64,000 nt of DNA from Rapana venosa (GCA_028751875.1 CM054158.1:2340512-2404511), one strand, 5' to 3'. Shown: positions 11,261-57,369, counted from the first letter of the stretch. Notes: generated from the letters alone by a model not told the origin. Numbers and translations: made by a program.

Positions 11261-14200
11261 ACACACACCCACAGCGTACAGAAAACCAAATGGAAGGCCA
11301 ACGCTTCATTCATACTGGAAATTAATGTTTTATTTTCATATGGAGTTGATCAGCTTCTACAGCACTACTGCAGACACAGGTTTTTCTAGCATACATACAT
11401 ACAAACATACATGCTATACAGTGGGGCCAACCAACACTGTGCACAAAATAACCTTCTTCCACAAACTCGAGAAGAAGGAAAAAACCCTAAACAATGGACA
11501 AACGAACAATCAAACAAAACCCACTGCAAAACCCTCAAATTGTCAAAAACCCTCAAAAAGAAAAAAAAACGAACATACCACAAGTTATACCAGCAAAATC
11601 CAACATCAAAAACAAACAACCCACTTCCCGCAAAATGTCAAACCCTCTCTCTATATATATAGCATATAGTTATACATATATGTTCACATGGTATTCTCAA
11701 AGGACAGTAAGGGAGCAAGCTATTTTTGTGATGGATGGGACAAGTTTTCGTCGACTAACAAAACATGAAAAAATGATCAAGAAACAAAATATTGTTAAGG
11801 TTTCGAAAAAGGGTTAAACAGTGTTTTATATCTTGTGTAGGATAAACTACCCATGCAAAACGCTTCCCCAACAAAAGATGGCAGTTAACTACTAACTGAT
11901 TGACTCGCCATCTAAAAAAATGGAACAAATATGATCATCTATACCTTTCCATTTAACAAAAATCGAACCTTTCGAAAGGGAAAAATAAAAGAAAGATATT
12001 TTTTGCTGGGTGATATTGAAGTACACATCACCAGCAGTTTCTGTGTAACAGGCATGTGCGCATTTCACGATGTGCATACACACCAATTGTGCATATGTAT
12101 GCATACAAAAATGTGCGCATGCTTACTAACTATACACATGCACATGGTGCATGTACACTGAACATGCACATGCGCATCAAACACTACCAGCCATTCGAGA
12201 TTGGCAGTGTATTTCAGACCAAAACGTAACTTGCAGTCAATTCTCATCGTAACTTGCTCAAGTTGTTCATGTTTTGTAACAGTCAAAACTGGGCTGCAGA
12301 TAAATCGCCATCAAATCTGTATTCTGCTACTGCCAGCATCTGGTGTACACAACTTCCACACTCCACTTAAGTCCAATCTTCACCAGAACAAAGCCAAGAA
12401 AAAGAAAAGATTTGAACAATGCACCAACACAACGCTCTGAAAGAAACAGGCAAAATGACATGGAAAAAATTAGAAGGGAGGGGGAGCTTTGAAATGAACA
12501 CACACAAATCTTGGAGGAAAAAAATCCCAAGAATTTGACTAGAAAGCAAAGTGACTGGAAAAGTAGATATCAGCGATAGAAAACAGATAAACAAGGTTTG
12601 GTTTTTAAAACAAAGGCATGCACCCAAAGAAACCAACCACCACACACACACACAAAGAACAAACAAACACCCAAAAAAACAAACCTGGCAAAAAAGAAAA
12701 AGAGTAAGGTGAAAAATGACTGTATGAATAACAAAAGGACCGTCAGAATGTAAGAAAAAAAATCCATCAAAAACAACAAACCATGACCAAAAAAACCCAA
12801 AAAACAACTGCACTAAGGAAAAGAAAAAGAAAAAAAAAAGAAGGGGGGGTGGGGGTGTGGGAAGGGGAGATAAATGTTACGGGCAAGTTGGCACCAAGAA
12901 AAAGAATTGGGGAGGAAGGAGAACAAAAACAAACCAAAAAACCCAACAAACTATAGACAGCTACAAACACCGACAAAAACACAACAAAAAAAGCCAAACA
13001 AACCCAGCAGCAATGACATACCCAATCCAACAACCTACACAAATCTCTGGGGGAAAAGAAATAGAAGATGCAGACACAAAAAGACACCGCCACCCCACAA
13101 AACAAAACAAAAAACAACGCAACAGAACAAAGGAGAGAGAGTGAGGGCAGGGAAGCAAAAAAACACCACACACACACACGCAGAAAACAAAGACAGCATT
13201 TTTACGCTGTAGTACAACTGACCAGTGTTAACCATACCTCTTCCGGAGCGCTGGTACTCATGGAATTATTCTGAAATCTACGCGCCATTTATGGTTCTTC
13301 AGGAAATGTACTGTGCACTACACACAGTTTTACATCTGAGATACAAATTCCAGAGAACATCTAAAATGTGGTCTTCTTTGGCAAATATTCTTGCAAGCTG
13401 CCTGACATACTTTTTAACATATCTATAACTTTATTCTCTCTGTACTTTCCTTTTCCTTTTGAACTTTTTTCTTTTAAAAAAAAAAAATCTTTTCTGCGAT
13501 TTTGACTGAATGAAACTACCTTTGAAATTTTTTTAAAATATTTTTTGTCTCAGCTTCCGTGTTTAAAATATGTAAATATTAACTCTGAACATATTACTTT
13601 TTAAGTACAACAACAACAAATCAGCATTCGCAATCAGCAGGGAAAAAACTGTCCCACATCATGACTTCATATTTGCATTTCCCACATGTTCTTCTTTATT
13701 CACACTGTCTGTTCTATAAGAAAAAAACAACTGCAAACAAACAAAAAAATCTATGCAGTTAAAGGGAAAAAAAAAAAAAAAAAAAAAAAATTCCCCACCA
13801 AACAGATCCACCGAAAAACCCATTTCTGAATTAGTGAAAACATCCCAATCCTTGTATATCTACACGTTTTAAAGCCAATAACTTAAAGCATGCTATTTCA
13901 AACTACATGCATCTAGCAATTCTACAGAAACATATCGACCATTATTTACATGCGCTACCGAATATATTTTATTCTTTTAATTAAACCATTGTGAAACGTT
14001 AGTAGTTCAGTTAACAGCAAAATATACCACTTATTTACATCTCATATCTCAACACACACAAAAAAGAAAAAGAGGTTGACTGGAATTATTGGGCATGTAT
14101 AAGTGTAAAGGACCAAGCAGAACTATACGTGTGTGCACTGCATCAATGGAATATACTAATAATCATCAACATATATACAAACAGCACACAATGACTTTCA

Positions 14201-14320
14201 TTAGCGAAAGATAAAGACCTGGACCACAGTACTGTAAATATTCCCTATGAAACAGAGAGGAGGAGAAAGAGAGAAACTATATGATATATATATATAATGA
14301 GAGAGAGAGAATATGTATAC

Positions 14321-14373
<53 letters not shown>

Positions 14374-14599
14374 GAGAACTTGAAACTCTGATCTTTTAAT
14401 GTACCAGGCCCTATGCCAATAAGAAAGTTTACAACAAGATAATGAAATCTTTGTAAGAAAATAAAAACAAAACACCAACGCACCTTCAAAATTAATTGTC
14501 TTAGATATTACACTTTAAAGATCTGTACATAAGCCCAATGTTGTGTGCATTCACAAGAGCTCTCTCTCTCTCTCTCTCTCTCTCTAGCAAGCATGTGTA

Positions 14600-14630
<31 letters not shown>

Positions 14631-14895
14631 CTGTGCATGTGTGTGTATCAATGGACCTTCTCCCTTCACACACAAAAACATAACACACACACACGCGCGC
14701 GCACACACACACACACTTATTGATTAAACAGAAGGGTTTGGGTTTTTAATTTTTGTAGTGTGCAGTTAAGCTGGATTAACCTTTAAAATAAATGAATAAA
14801 TAAAAATGAATAAACTTCCATTAATTCTCACATCACCCTTCCCTGAGAACATATTGCTGGGGAAAAATAAGGAACGGTAATTGAAAGCAATGATT

Positions 14896-15484
14896 TACGA
14901 CAAAAATACCTGGAAACTCATGTTTATATTACTAAGAATCTACTTACTTAAAAAAAAGTTACTTTAAATAAAATCAGGAATGCTTTGCTCATGTAAGAAA
15001 CAGTAAATTAGCAAAAATACTTCTTTTTTCAAAATACAAAGATCAGCAAGAAAAACGTACTAGCTCAGTACTGTACCAGCCACAAAAAAGGAGAAAATAC
15101 TATCACTTATATTATAATATCTGAATTAAAACTTAAGCTTTTTATCTGAATACTGATGCAAACCCACAGATGAAGATAAATAATCACTCCATCAAAATAA
15201 TTTAGTTATTTGGTGATGATGACACTATTGGGTGAAGGTTTTGTTGTTTCTTTTTAATTATATATAGTTTTTATGTTTTGATTTACAACAAAAATATCTG
15301 GAAACTCACATTTCTATTTCTATGAATCAGGAATGCTTTGTCCATGTAAGAAACAGTAAATTGGCAAAAATACTTTTTTTTCTTTCTTTCTTTAAAATGT
15401 TTTTTTTTTAAACATAGATCAGCAAGAAAAACAATAGTAACGCAGCACTGTTCCAACCACAAAAAAGAGAAAATACTATCATTC

Positions 15485-15518
<34 letters not shown>

Positions 15519-15800
15519 GTAACCTGAATTAAAACTTACACTTTTGGTTTTTTATTAGAATACTGATGCAAATTCACAGATGAAGACATAATCACTCCAT
15601 CAAAAATGAGGTATTTTGTGATGGTGACACAACTGGGTAAAGGTTTTTTGTTGTTTTTTAAATCATACATAATGTTTATGTTGTACTATTTATCCATATT
15701 AAAACTGCAGCTCTTGATTCAAATGCAGACTCCAAATAACTGCTGAAAAAACACAATGTGCCATCAAAATGCTTTTATATTCTATGACAATAATTCAAAT
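14896..15800 (+). repeat. Tandem duplication of about 390 bp
   Basis: 14896-15280 and 15281-15690 align along their lengths. Both contain AAAATA(C/T)CTGGAAACTCA, AGGAATGCTTTG(C/T)CATGTAAG, AAACAGTAAATT(A/G)GC, GATCAGCAAGAAAAAC, ACTGATGCAAA and GGTGAAGG- or GGTAAAGG-type ends. A third, more diverged partial copy follows to about 15800. A (TA)n tract has grown in copy 2 (15488-15520). No coding content. Confidence 0.75.
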
Positions 15801-16130
15801 GAATGACAGAATATATTTATTTCTAAAGTTAAACCACTGGAATGGAGGTGTAACCCAAGTAGATAGTTTCTTCACACACACAAATTAGAAGAAAAGAACA
15901 AAACCAAAGCTCCCTACTACAAAACCATAATTCACTTTGGGTTGTTTTTTTCATAATACATTTTCAGCTAAAATGTCAGTTAATAACACCCACCCCCTCC
16001 CCAAACACACACATGCACAAACCACACACATACACCTGCTTCTCATGCATGAAGTATCTGTAGTTATCGTTTGATAAAGATGAAATTGTCTTTAAAACTG
16101 AAGTCCTGTACAACCTAACCCTCAAGCTAC

Positions 16131-16133
<3 letters not shown>

Positions 16134-16182
<49 letters not shown>

Positions 16183-16205
16183 TATATATATATATATATA
16201 TATAA
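16134..16205. repeat. (TA)n microsatellite
   Basis: About 70 bp of near-perfect TA dinucleotide with one GA interruption. Confidence 0.95.
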
Positions 16206-19200
16206 CTGAGACAAAAGAGTGAGGAAAAACAAGTGCAGGTAACCAATTACAACTTCATTCTGATCATTAATTTTGGTCCTAGATTCGAGGAAAAAAAATC
16301 ACTACAAGATAAAACTTTGAAGGCAGCATTAGGGGAATATTTGAGTAAGGACCATGCCTTTGGCCTGACCTGACTCGAGTTTCGGCTCCTGGTTGAGCAC
16401 TCTTCAGAGGTCCCGGCACTATTTGAAACCTCACTCATCCTTTGTGGTAGGTAACAGCAAGACACCCTCCAGAATTTATAAGTGTCTATTGCCAGCCTAA
16501 GAATAAATAGATAATTTTGTGGCCTACCACCGCTGCCAGCGAAAGATGAAAAACAGAAAGAGAAGAAAACTATGCAAAAATAATAGTGGTTAAAAAAAAT
16601 TTTCTTTAAAAATGCGTATGAAAATAAGTGGCTAATGAATCTTTGTGCCTTATGTTATACATATATAATTATATATATATATATAAAACCAAAAACAACT
16701 GTTTCAGGTAAAATCATTTTCACTGCAAAGGAATGTGAATACATGTTTGGTACACAGCAAATAAACACAAGTCTGTTTTTTTCCCCTCAAAGTTTCTCAC
16801 AAATGGAAATGTGAATAATACCCAGGCTGGGATTTTATTAGTAGTTAATTTCTTTCCATCACTCACACACAACACACACACACACACACACACACACGTA
16901 CGCAAAAAACACATCTTCCCAACACATCAAAAGCAGTCAAAAAATAAAGATCTCATTTTACAATTCAAGAAACATTTGTTCAGGGGTGGGGGGATGGGGG
17001 ATTGGGGGGGGGGGGGGGTACATCTGTCAGTTAAATCTCCTGATAGAAACAATGATTATGGGTAGATATTACATATAATAAACAAACCAAAGGAATACAT
17101 GACAGTTTTTTAATAAAATACATAATATCTGATTTTACAAGTAGAGCAACACTTGAAACAATTGGGGAAATGAAATATTTAAATGAAATAAATGAAATGA
17201 AATATTCAAATTTGTTACACTCAAATTTATTAAGTATTTGTCTTAATCACACACAAAAACCAAACAACACTGCAAATCAACAACTTTTGCTGAATTAAAA
17301 AAAGCTTCTTCCCCAAACAAACAACAACAACAAAACCTACCCAAAACAGATTTTTTAAAAACCCACAAAGCCAGGGCGGAAAAAAGAAAAGGAAAAGTGA
17401 TCAATCAACCAACCAACCAAACAGCCACACCCCATCACACACACACAGGCACCCACACACACACACAAAAACTCAAAGCAAACCGCCTAATTGAAACGAA
17501 AACATTCCCTAATCACGTAATCTTGTTTTCTCCAGTATCAACAATTATTGTAACAAAAACTTAATAGGAAACATCATGAAAGCATCCAGTAGGAAAAAAA
17601 CTGTCAAGAAATACCTTTTAATGGCATCACCCTACAACAGAGTTAAGAGAATGTTGACTCGTGATTTACTAAAGCAAAAGTTACTAGCAAATTACCATAC
17701 AACTGGCTTCTCTTACCTGTCTAACATATTCATAATTTAAACAAACACCATTACTGGTGATTACCATGACAAAAGTGTTACAACACACACATGACACGCA
17801 AAACAAACAAAACGACCATTTCTGGTATTACCTGACAAAACGCGTTTCCACTAATCATACACACCACACACACACACACACCATTCTGGTATTACCTGAC
17901 AAAAGCGGTTCACAACACACACACACACATAACAAAAAGACTGGACAGACAAAACCTTGCAAGGAAAGGACTTCAAATGTATGAAGCACAAAAACTATTA
18001 AAAAAAAAGGCAGCACAGACAATCTTGCACCTTTTATTTTCCTACCTCATCTCGCATGTCTAACCTTTTCCCTACGGACAACCCGCTATAGAGTAACCAA
18101 CCATCTACTAACCCTTCCCTCCGTATCACACACTACTGCGTTGCGGTAGCGTGCAAATACACACAGTGCATGTACTGGGGAAAAAGAGGGGTTCTCTCCC
18201 TTAACATAGGGACAATGTTAAACTTATCAATGACTTTGGAGTGTGCAGATTGAAAATTCTCATCTCATTTTCTTGTTTTTTTAATCCCTTAAGTTTGGAG
18301 GTGTATTAATATCTACACCCTCCTCTCCCCATCAACTTGAAGCAGAAAATAAACAGGGAGGAAGCTGGTTGCAAAATCTTCAGTGGTGCCCCCACAGTCC
18401 ATGGGACACGAGAAAGCAGGAGGAGGGAAACAGGGAGCAGATACATGTATAGATCGTATATTTTTCTGCCTATATACGAACCATTTTGACGATGACAATG
18501 AGATCTGATGATGAAGAAAATGAACGAAGACAGAAGGAAGCAATAGTGACTGGCATGGTGAACAGTCTTGCCCTTCCCTGTGTCTGTGAACAGGGATGAT
18601 TGAAGAAAGAGGGCGGGAGATTTTTCAGCAGTCAAGAAAATACTGCAAGGACAAGAAGCCAATACTATTATGGGATACATTTGTACACGAATACATGCTT
18701 GCATGCATGCAGATACACACACATGCATGCATGCACACAATCATACTTACACACACACTCACACACATATTCACACACACGCACACGCGCACAGGTCATG
18801 CAACCAAACAGGTTTATATGATAAACAATGCATGATAAATGGAATGCCGACAAATCAATCTCACTTTAAACACTACACATTTAAACACACTGTGCATATG
18901 TATATACACCGTTACAAAATACATGTAATATACACACATATAACTCAGTGATGATATGCATGCAGTGAATTAGCGATTAAGCATGGCACAAGTGCACACA
19001 CAAACACGTATACACACACAGTATCACACACACACACACAGTGTCACACACACACACAGTATCACAAACACACACACACGTTATCACACACACACACACA
19101 CACACACAAATTATGCAACATGAACGAACAAAGAGTCATGAACCCTATGTAAACCAGCCAGTGTAGTCAACTCAATATGAATGAAACACAAAACCAATAC

Positions 19201-19206
19201 TGTTAA

Positions 19207-19253
<47 letters not shown>

Positions 19254-21989
19254 AACACACACACACACACACACACCCTCCCAAAAAAAGTCAAATGCAA
19301 AATCAACCGATTTCGTGAGCAAAGCAGATGCAGAATATCACCGTCAACCATCTCCCTCAATACGACAAACCATATTATCAGAGTCATGAAAACCGCATGA
19401 ATCTAAAACGTTCTTGATGCAACTTTTCCACATTGATGATATGTACATGCAAAGACATACATACACAACAACACACACATATTTTCAATATTATTAAACA
19501 CATCAACAGTGCAAGGATGAGAATGAACAAAAAGCATTTTTTAATGCATTAGGTAAAAAATACGAAACACAACGACCATGAATGATAGTATAAATAGCTG
19601 TTAACTGTATACAAGAGAAACCAAGAATGAAAAAAAAACACCAGACAGAAAGACAGAAGCCTTTTTCTGAAGTAAATAAACCAGTTTGCAATATCCATAT
19701 TGCGAACATCACCCTCAGACATTGTTTTTTCAATACTTATTCCACAATCAATCAAAAGAAATCAAATCCACACACCCTACACAAAATTCCATAGTTTCTT
19801 TGTTATTTCTTTTTTTTGTTTTTTGTTTTTGGCAAATTTATCCACAGTCATTTACAATACGAATCATCAGTGTATCTTTTCTGGCAAATGATGATAGGAA
19901 AATCTTAAACAAATCTTCATGGTAACATATCTTTTTTTTAAACACACATTCTTAAAAAAAAAAAACAACTTGTCATTAACATTCTTATAAATTTAAAAAA
20001 CCCAAAACAAACCAATAACTAACAACAACAACAGCAACACCCAACAATTACAACAAAATAACCCCACATGAACAATTTTCATGAAACACATTCAGTCAAG
20101 AATGTGTGAGTAAATTCATGAACAGTCCACAACAAGACAAAGAGTCAAGAGTGCAATTCCAAGTCTGTAACATCGCCCCCCCCCAAAAAAAAAAAAAAAA
20201 CCCAAAAATCACTTTTAACCAACTTTGTCAACAATTAAAACACTGCTGAAAAACCCAACTCTCTAAACATAAAAACCAATCCTCAATACCGCCTCATTTG
20301 CTGAATACAAAAACAGCCAACAACTCAATCGTAAAAAGTGAAAAAAAAAAAACAACTTCTGACAAACGCCACAACAACATGAAAATTCACTGATAAAGAA
20401 ATCATGGATTGAAATCTTGGAGAAAAAAAACAACAAAAAATCAAACAAACAAAACAACAACGAAAATGCGCAGAACAAAACTCAAATGCAATCAAATGTT
20501 AAAAAAGAAAAACACCAACTCAAACCATATAAGACTAGGAACTAATAGAGAAGAAAAAGAAAATGCGTAGTAGAATGCTCTCCCAAGTTCAAAACAGTAT
20601 TGCAGAATATTGCACAGGTTTAAGTCATCAGATCATTCTGGGTTGCAGACCGACAGACAGACAGAAGTAAAAGCTGTTTTTCCAAGCTCCCAACATGACA
20701 TCCAAAAATGTCTGAAATTCCCACTCTGTATAGTATTGTACTGTTGTATAATTCAAAAAGCGCCCGTTTTGAGTAGTATTATGTACAACTCTCCCCCACG
20801 CCAGGGGCATTTTCAGTATCAATATCATCTCCACTTTCTGGAAAATCTGTGCCCTTTTCCTGCTACTCCCTTTCTTTGTTTCTGCCTTTTCCCTCAGCTC
20901 TCTATCCTCCTCCCTCTTTCTTTCTCTCTCTCTCTCTCTCTTGCTTATTTTCTGCCGACCCAGCCCATTCTCCAGCCTTATTTTGAAGTTCCTTACAAAA
21001 GCCAACGTGAGCTTCATGGCACAGAAAGGTCCACTCTCTATTTTGAAACAACAGAAACATCTCTGAAGTCAAAATACGGCTACCTTTGATAGGGGGCAAA
21101 CAGTGGAAAACACAGGAGTGTCACCATTGGTACCACCCCGCCCCCCTCTCCTAGCCTAGAAATAAAACAAAAACAAACAAAAGAACAAAACCAAAAATAA
21201 AACAAAAAAGAAACCTTTTGAAACTGAAAATTGTTTCGCTTTTCTCTTTTATCCCAAATTGGGTTGGGTCTTTTTCTTTTGCTTAATCAAATACTATACC
21301 TATCTTTTGACCTCAGTTAACACTCCTGCTATGAAACGATTGCTGATAATACAGATTTTTTTTTTTTTTATCTAGAAGTCTCAATCACGTAATTGATTTT
21401 TGTCTCTCTCTCTCTTACAGTATCTTTCACACAGGCGAGGCAAAGAAAAAAAAGAAGGAAACAGTTCCTTAAAACAATCGAACGATAAATCAAACCAAAC
21501 AACAACATCATAAATCAACTTTCAAGCTAAACTAATATTAAATTATTAATGCCATAAAGTACTCTCAAAATTAAAAGACAACAAAGCAAAGTAGCACCAA
21601 CACCAGGAACACAAAAACCCAATCCCCACACTGGTATCAGAATGATCCATTTTCTCCCCCCCCTCTCTCTCTCATACACACAAACAATCCCACACTTCTG
21701 ACCAAACAAAACGAAAACTATCCATGGAATGGAACATGCTTAGGAAAGCTCAATACATGAAACATGTACACACACACAAACAAAAAGAAGACAAATTTGC
21801 GTAGATTTTTGTAATACGGATCAGGATGCTGTAAAAACAAACAAGGATGCTGTAAAAACAAACAAAGATGCTGTAAAAACAAACAACAAAACACACACAC
21901 AACCTGAAAGAAACAAACACACACAAAAAACCCCACATAAAACCTACCTAACAAAAATTTTCCCACAATACCCCCTCCCTGCTAAATAA

Positions 21990-22210
21990 AAAAAAAGGGG
22001 GGGGGGTGAAGAAAAAACTCCCTCCAAAACAAGTCCCTATTTATTCAAGTCAAAAACAACTTCTGAAACAAAAATTAACCATCTTATTCCGTGTGATCAC
22101 AACTATGAATTTCCCCCACTTTCAGCTGCTCTCAGCTGCTATATGTTCCATCCCAGCCCAACTGGGGCCAGCTGGTGCTGATTACAGCAGGAACTGACCA
22201 CACTTGGACT
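21990..22210. repeat. Poly-G tract and dispersed-repeat fragment
   Basis: 22110-22205 contains CAGCTGCTCTCAGCTGC and GCAGGAACTGACCACACTTG, matching the cluster at 975-1860 in opposite orientation. This shows that the repeat is dispersed. Confidence 0.55.
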
Positions 22211-22535
22211 AGTAAAAGGAAGGGGCAGGGTGCTAAACTTTAGCTATCTTGACCGAGTGATGTTGGATTCACGCGCAGTGTGATCTTAACAATGGAACAA
22301 CTCGACATACATCTTATTATTATCCATACAGCTCTTGATGACAGGGTGGCTTAAACTTCATCCAGCTATTCCGCTTACATCTGCTGAATAAAAACAAATC
22401 TCTCTCATGTTAAGTGAAGCAACCTAACCAAGCACCTCATCACACGAATTGCTTTCAAGTGCAGTTAACTGATTAAGCCATGGGTTGTTGCTGATCAATA
22501 CAAAATGAGTTCTCCCCTCAGTATCGAGAAAGCAC

Positions 22536-22760
22536 CTCAAAACATCAACACACTTTGTGCAGTAGCTAACTTGGTATTCCAACTGATTTTCTCAAACATT
22601 GTATTCCAACTGATTTTCTCAAAACATCAACACACTTTGTGCAGTAGCTAACTTGGTATTCCAACTGATTTTCTCAAACATCGTATTCCAACCGATTTTC
22701 TCAAAACATCAACACACTTTGTGCAGTAGCTAACTTGGTATTCCAACTGATTTTCCTGGT
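22536..22760. repeat. About 85-bp tandem repeat, 2.5 copies
   Basis: AAAACATCAACACACTTTGT, GCAGTAGCTAACTTGGTATT, CCAACTGATTTTCTC and a CAAACATTGTATTCC spacer recur with a period of about 85 bp at 22536, 22621 and 22706. The half-unit CCAACTGATTTTCTC is itself duplicated inside. Confidence 0.85.
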
Positions 22761-24066
22761 GAAATAAATCAAGCTCCAACAATGAACATCCTCTGTGGTA
22801 ATTAAAGAGAACAAAAAAGACAAAACGCAAAAACAAAAAAAAACACACACACAACTTTTACCCCCCTCCCCCAAGCTAAAATAAACAAATTTTAAAAACC
22901 TATAACACACAAGCAAACCAACAACAAAAACCAAAACAAAAAACATAAACACACACATGTAAAACACTGAAAATGTCAAATATCTCTTCAACAAAAACAT
23001 CCTCAGTACTCATTTCCTCTAGTTAACTCCTAGGAAAACCTCGCAACAATGTCAAAAGAACTCCTCTGTCCATCAACAAACTCCAGGCAGTTTTCTCATT
23101 TCAACCAACGTTAATGGAAAAATGCAGAGTTCACAAACGTCAGCCATAAAACGCTTGAACTAAACCCACCTTTTTTTTGAAAAAGTCGGTTTGTTTCTAA
23201 ACTTGATAACATAAATTCAACAAAGCTTGCTATATTTACGTAGGAATAAATAGGTAATTAATTACAATATAACACACTTTATACAAGAATACTAAGGCCG
23301 GGTGTCTTGCTTTTAAGTTTTACAGACACAATCCCATGAACTTCCATACGAAGGTATCAGCACTCCTCTTTGAGTGAGAAACAGAACAATATTCCTTGTT
23401 GTTAAATACCAAAGATACACATTCACATCCCTCTGATTATCAATCAGCAAAAATAAACAAATAAATGAAACAAACAGAATTTTTTAAAAATAAGAAAGAA
23501 ATTTTAAAACCCCCCGCCAGTTTTACATGAAAGAAATTTTGTTATCATGTGTTCTGACTAAATGTGTTTTCACAAGGACCAAACTTGCCAAGTTTTCATA
23601 AGAAAAAAAGGGTAAAATTAATACATAAAAAGTCTATATACTCATATATCTCAATTTTCAGAAATTCCCTATCTTTTTCTTTATTTTAATCATATTTCTT
23701 CCTTCCTCTATTTCATTCTCCTTACCCCCCCCCCCCCCCTTCCAAGAAAAAAAAAAGGTTAGATGAAAATAGTATTGAAGCCTATTCAAAGAAAGAAACT
23801 TGAACACACAAATATACACACCACTCACTCTCTCTCTTCTCTCTCACCTCACACACAGAAAAAAAAACACAAACCTAAATACATCACTTTTGTGTCATGA
23901 TTAGCTGACTAGGGTAATGTAATAATATACTGATGACGACGACAATGATGATAATAATTATTGTCACTTGCCCTGAAGGAATCAAACGGATGACCACCAC
24001 TCTGTTTACACACTTTGAAAAGTAACTACATGGCACTGAAGAGGAACACTTAGTAGTCAAATTCAG

Positions 24067-24500
24067 CCAAAACATTTGGCCCAAGCCAAAAGCTGTGTCA
24101 GTTATTGGTGTCAGCAGCAAAGTACTGAGGCCTACATTAAAACATTGTTCTACTTTGAAATGCTATGCCGATATTGTATTCCAGCCATGACCAGCTCTTA
24201 GCATCACAACTTAAACTCTTTTATCATAGGCGCAACCCAAAAAAATCCTATGAAGTCAGAGTATGGCTGCCTATATCATGACAAGGTTCACACTGATACC
24301 AACTTCTCATCCATTGTGTACTTTTAGGGTCTCATAACCATTCCCAAGATGTGATGAGTGAGACAGTACATCTTGTGGGAGACCAACCTCAAAGGCGTTA
24401 ATCTGAGTGACGTCAAACACCACCACCAGCCTAGCGCAGTCAAACAGATAACGTAGTCTGTGGCTGAGGTCCACAACAGGAGAGACAATGACTGCTCCTG
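24067..24500 (+). repeat. Dispersed repeat family E, copy 1
   Basis: Shares an ordered set of blocks with 43215-43600 and 45014-45420: GCCAAAAGCTGTGTCAGTTA, GAAGTCAGAGTATGGCTGCC, ACTTCTCA(C/T)CCA(G/T)TGTAC and GATGAGTGAGACAG. It has no ORF and no recognised class. Fragments are at 21045-21085 and 33960-34040 (minus). Confidence 0.65.
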
Positions 24501-26148
24501 GCCACCGACTCTCAAACACAGCGCTGACAAAATCATGGAATCCTTCTTCTACCTGCTCTCAGATAAGGAACTGGAGAGAAATGGTCTTAGCCGCTGACTC
24601 CCAAACATGCCATTTGCCAACATTTTTGGATAGCGTCCTCCACCTGTTTCCTAGTATCCCATTGCACTGTTATGCTAATCTGAACATGTCGTTTGCTAAA
24701 TCTATTCATTACTTTAGGACTTTTTTTTCATCCCCCACCCCTCCCCCAATCCTTCATACAATCAGCCATCTGTGATGACTGAAAGCAGTGAAGTATATGG
24801 GAGGCATGCTGTGAGTATGGGATGTGATGTTATCATCTATGCTATCAGTGAAAAACAAAAACAAAAAACATAATGCATGATATATAGCTTAACCAACCAC
24901 TGTAACAATAACAAATCTGTAGCTCTCAGTAAAATACTATGTATCATTAATACATCAGTACAAGTCAAAAGTATGTCAGTACCATTCAAAAGTACCATTC
25001 TATTTGTCATCAGTACTATGCAAAAGTATCACTCTATGTAATGTAAGTGCATCATTACTATTCTAAAGTTCCATTCAATGTATCATAAGTACATCATTAC
25101 TATTCAAAAGTACCACTCTGCATATATCTTCACTCTCCCCCAAAACAAACTATGCGTAAAGATTGATAGACATATCTTCATATGCTCAGTATTCATTTTA
25201 TATCTCCCCATAAACTCACCTCACACAAAGATGGAATATTTTCACAAATTCTAATTTTTTTTACTCCCTTGAAAAAAAAAATTGCATGAAGATGATGCAT
25301 ATTTTACATTTTCTATGTTTACCATAAATAAACTTCACGTGTGGGTTATTCGCACACATTCTCTACTGATTTTACAACCCATAACTAATGAAACTCACAT
25401 AAAAAATGAGCAATATTTTCCCACACACTATTTGCACCAATTCACTCTATCTGACAGTTTTTGCATGAAAATGAAATAGAAATTCTCCATTTTCATTTTG
25501 ACATGGGAGTCTCACGGCAGAATATTTCTTCATCCACATCACTCAAATCACAATGGAGGAGAAAAAAAAAACCAACACACACACACACACACAAAAACTT
25601 ATGAAAATGAAAGATAGCTTTTCATTTCATTTCATTTTCATTGCGACATGGGAAGTGTTATGTCCGAATATTCCCACAGCCATCACATCGCCACAGTCAA
25701 AGAAAGTGGGAGGGAAAAAACAAAAACAAAACCCCAACAACAAAACGAAACTCATTAAAAAGAAACAACTTTTCTTAAGCTGTCACCCCCCAAAAAAAAT
25801 CTAACAAAAACAAACAAATCAAACCCCATACAAAAAAAAGGAAAAAATCCCAACCAACCAAAAACAAAAACAAAAAACAAACCCGACAACTAACCCCATA
25901 ACAAACCAACTAAAAACCAAAATAACAACCCTAAAAACACAAACCAAAAACAACAAATTCAAGAAATACAAATACTAGACCCAAAAAAACCCCCACAAAA
26001 CAAAAAAACTCCGTTTAAAACAAATCAAAAAGTTCTCTTTGCATTCTGAAGACTGCAAGAAGGACGACAAGAGCCGAACGAACCCAAGCAAAGTAGGGAA
26101 GGAAAGGTAAAGGGTGGGTGGAAGATATTGGGGGAAGGGGGGGTGACT

Positions 26149-57150
<31,002 letters not shown>

Positions 57151-57365
57151 TTTGCTGGCGCTAGGTCTTGATCTTTCTGGCTCTTCGATCATGGCTTGTT
57201 TGGAAGGAAAAGCCCTCTTCTGAGTGCGACTGGTTGTGGTTTCACCTGTTACACTGAATAAAAAGAACCCCACCAAATATTTGAAATAATGAAAGATAAT
57301 GAACAATTTTTTTTAAAATAGATTAATCTAAATGAAAAGTCTATTGCAATATATAATAAATATTT

Positions 57366-57369
<4 letters not shown>

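Larger units (their letters stand above)
10670..26148. other. Gene-poor region downstream of FAR
   Basis: No ORF here shows family motifs or balanced codon use. The plus strand is markedly A/C-rich (CAAA-, ACACA- and AACAA-type runs, strongest at 12.5-13.2, 20.0-20.6, 21.1-22.0 and 25.5-26.0 kb), that is, T/G-rich on the FAR-sense strand. Contents are microsatellites (10986-11257 CT; 14324-14368 TG; 16134-16205 TA; 16866-16898 CA; 19082-19276 CA; 13769-13790 poly-A), SINE and LINE fragments listed separately, and duplications. The FAR 3' UTR must end here. Minus-strand AATAAA occurs at 23680-23685 and 22040-22045, without further support. Confidence 0.5.

Noticed and set aside
12327..13235. 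Overlapping minus-strand hydrophobic ORFs as membrane proteins
   Set aside because: Derived from A/C-rich (minus T/G-rich) low-complexity sequence. Phe/Leu/Cys/Val bias and many alternative frames, no motif.
16247..16465. 72-codon minus ORF as a coding exon
   Set aside because: Balanced composition, but no splice sites in phase and no family motif. Part of the sequence recurs near 35600, so it is probably a dispersed repeat.
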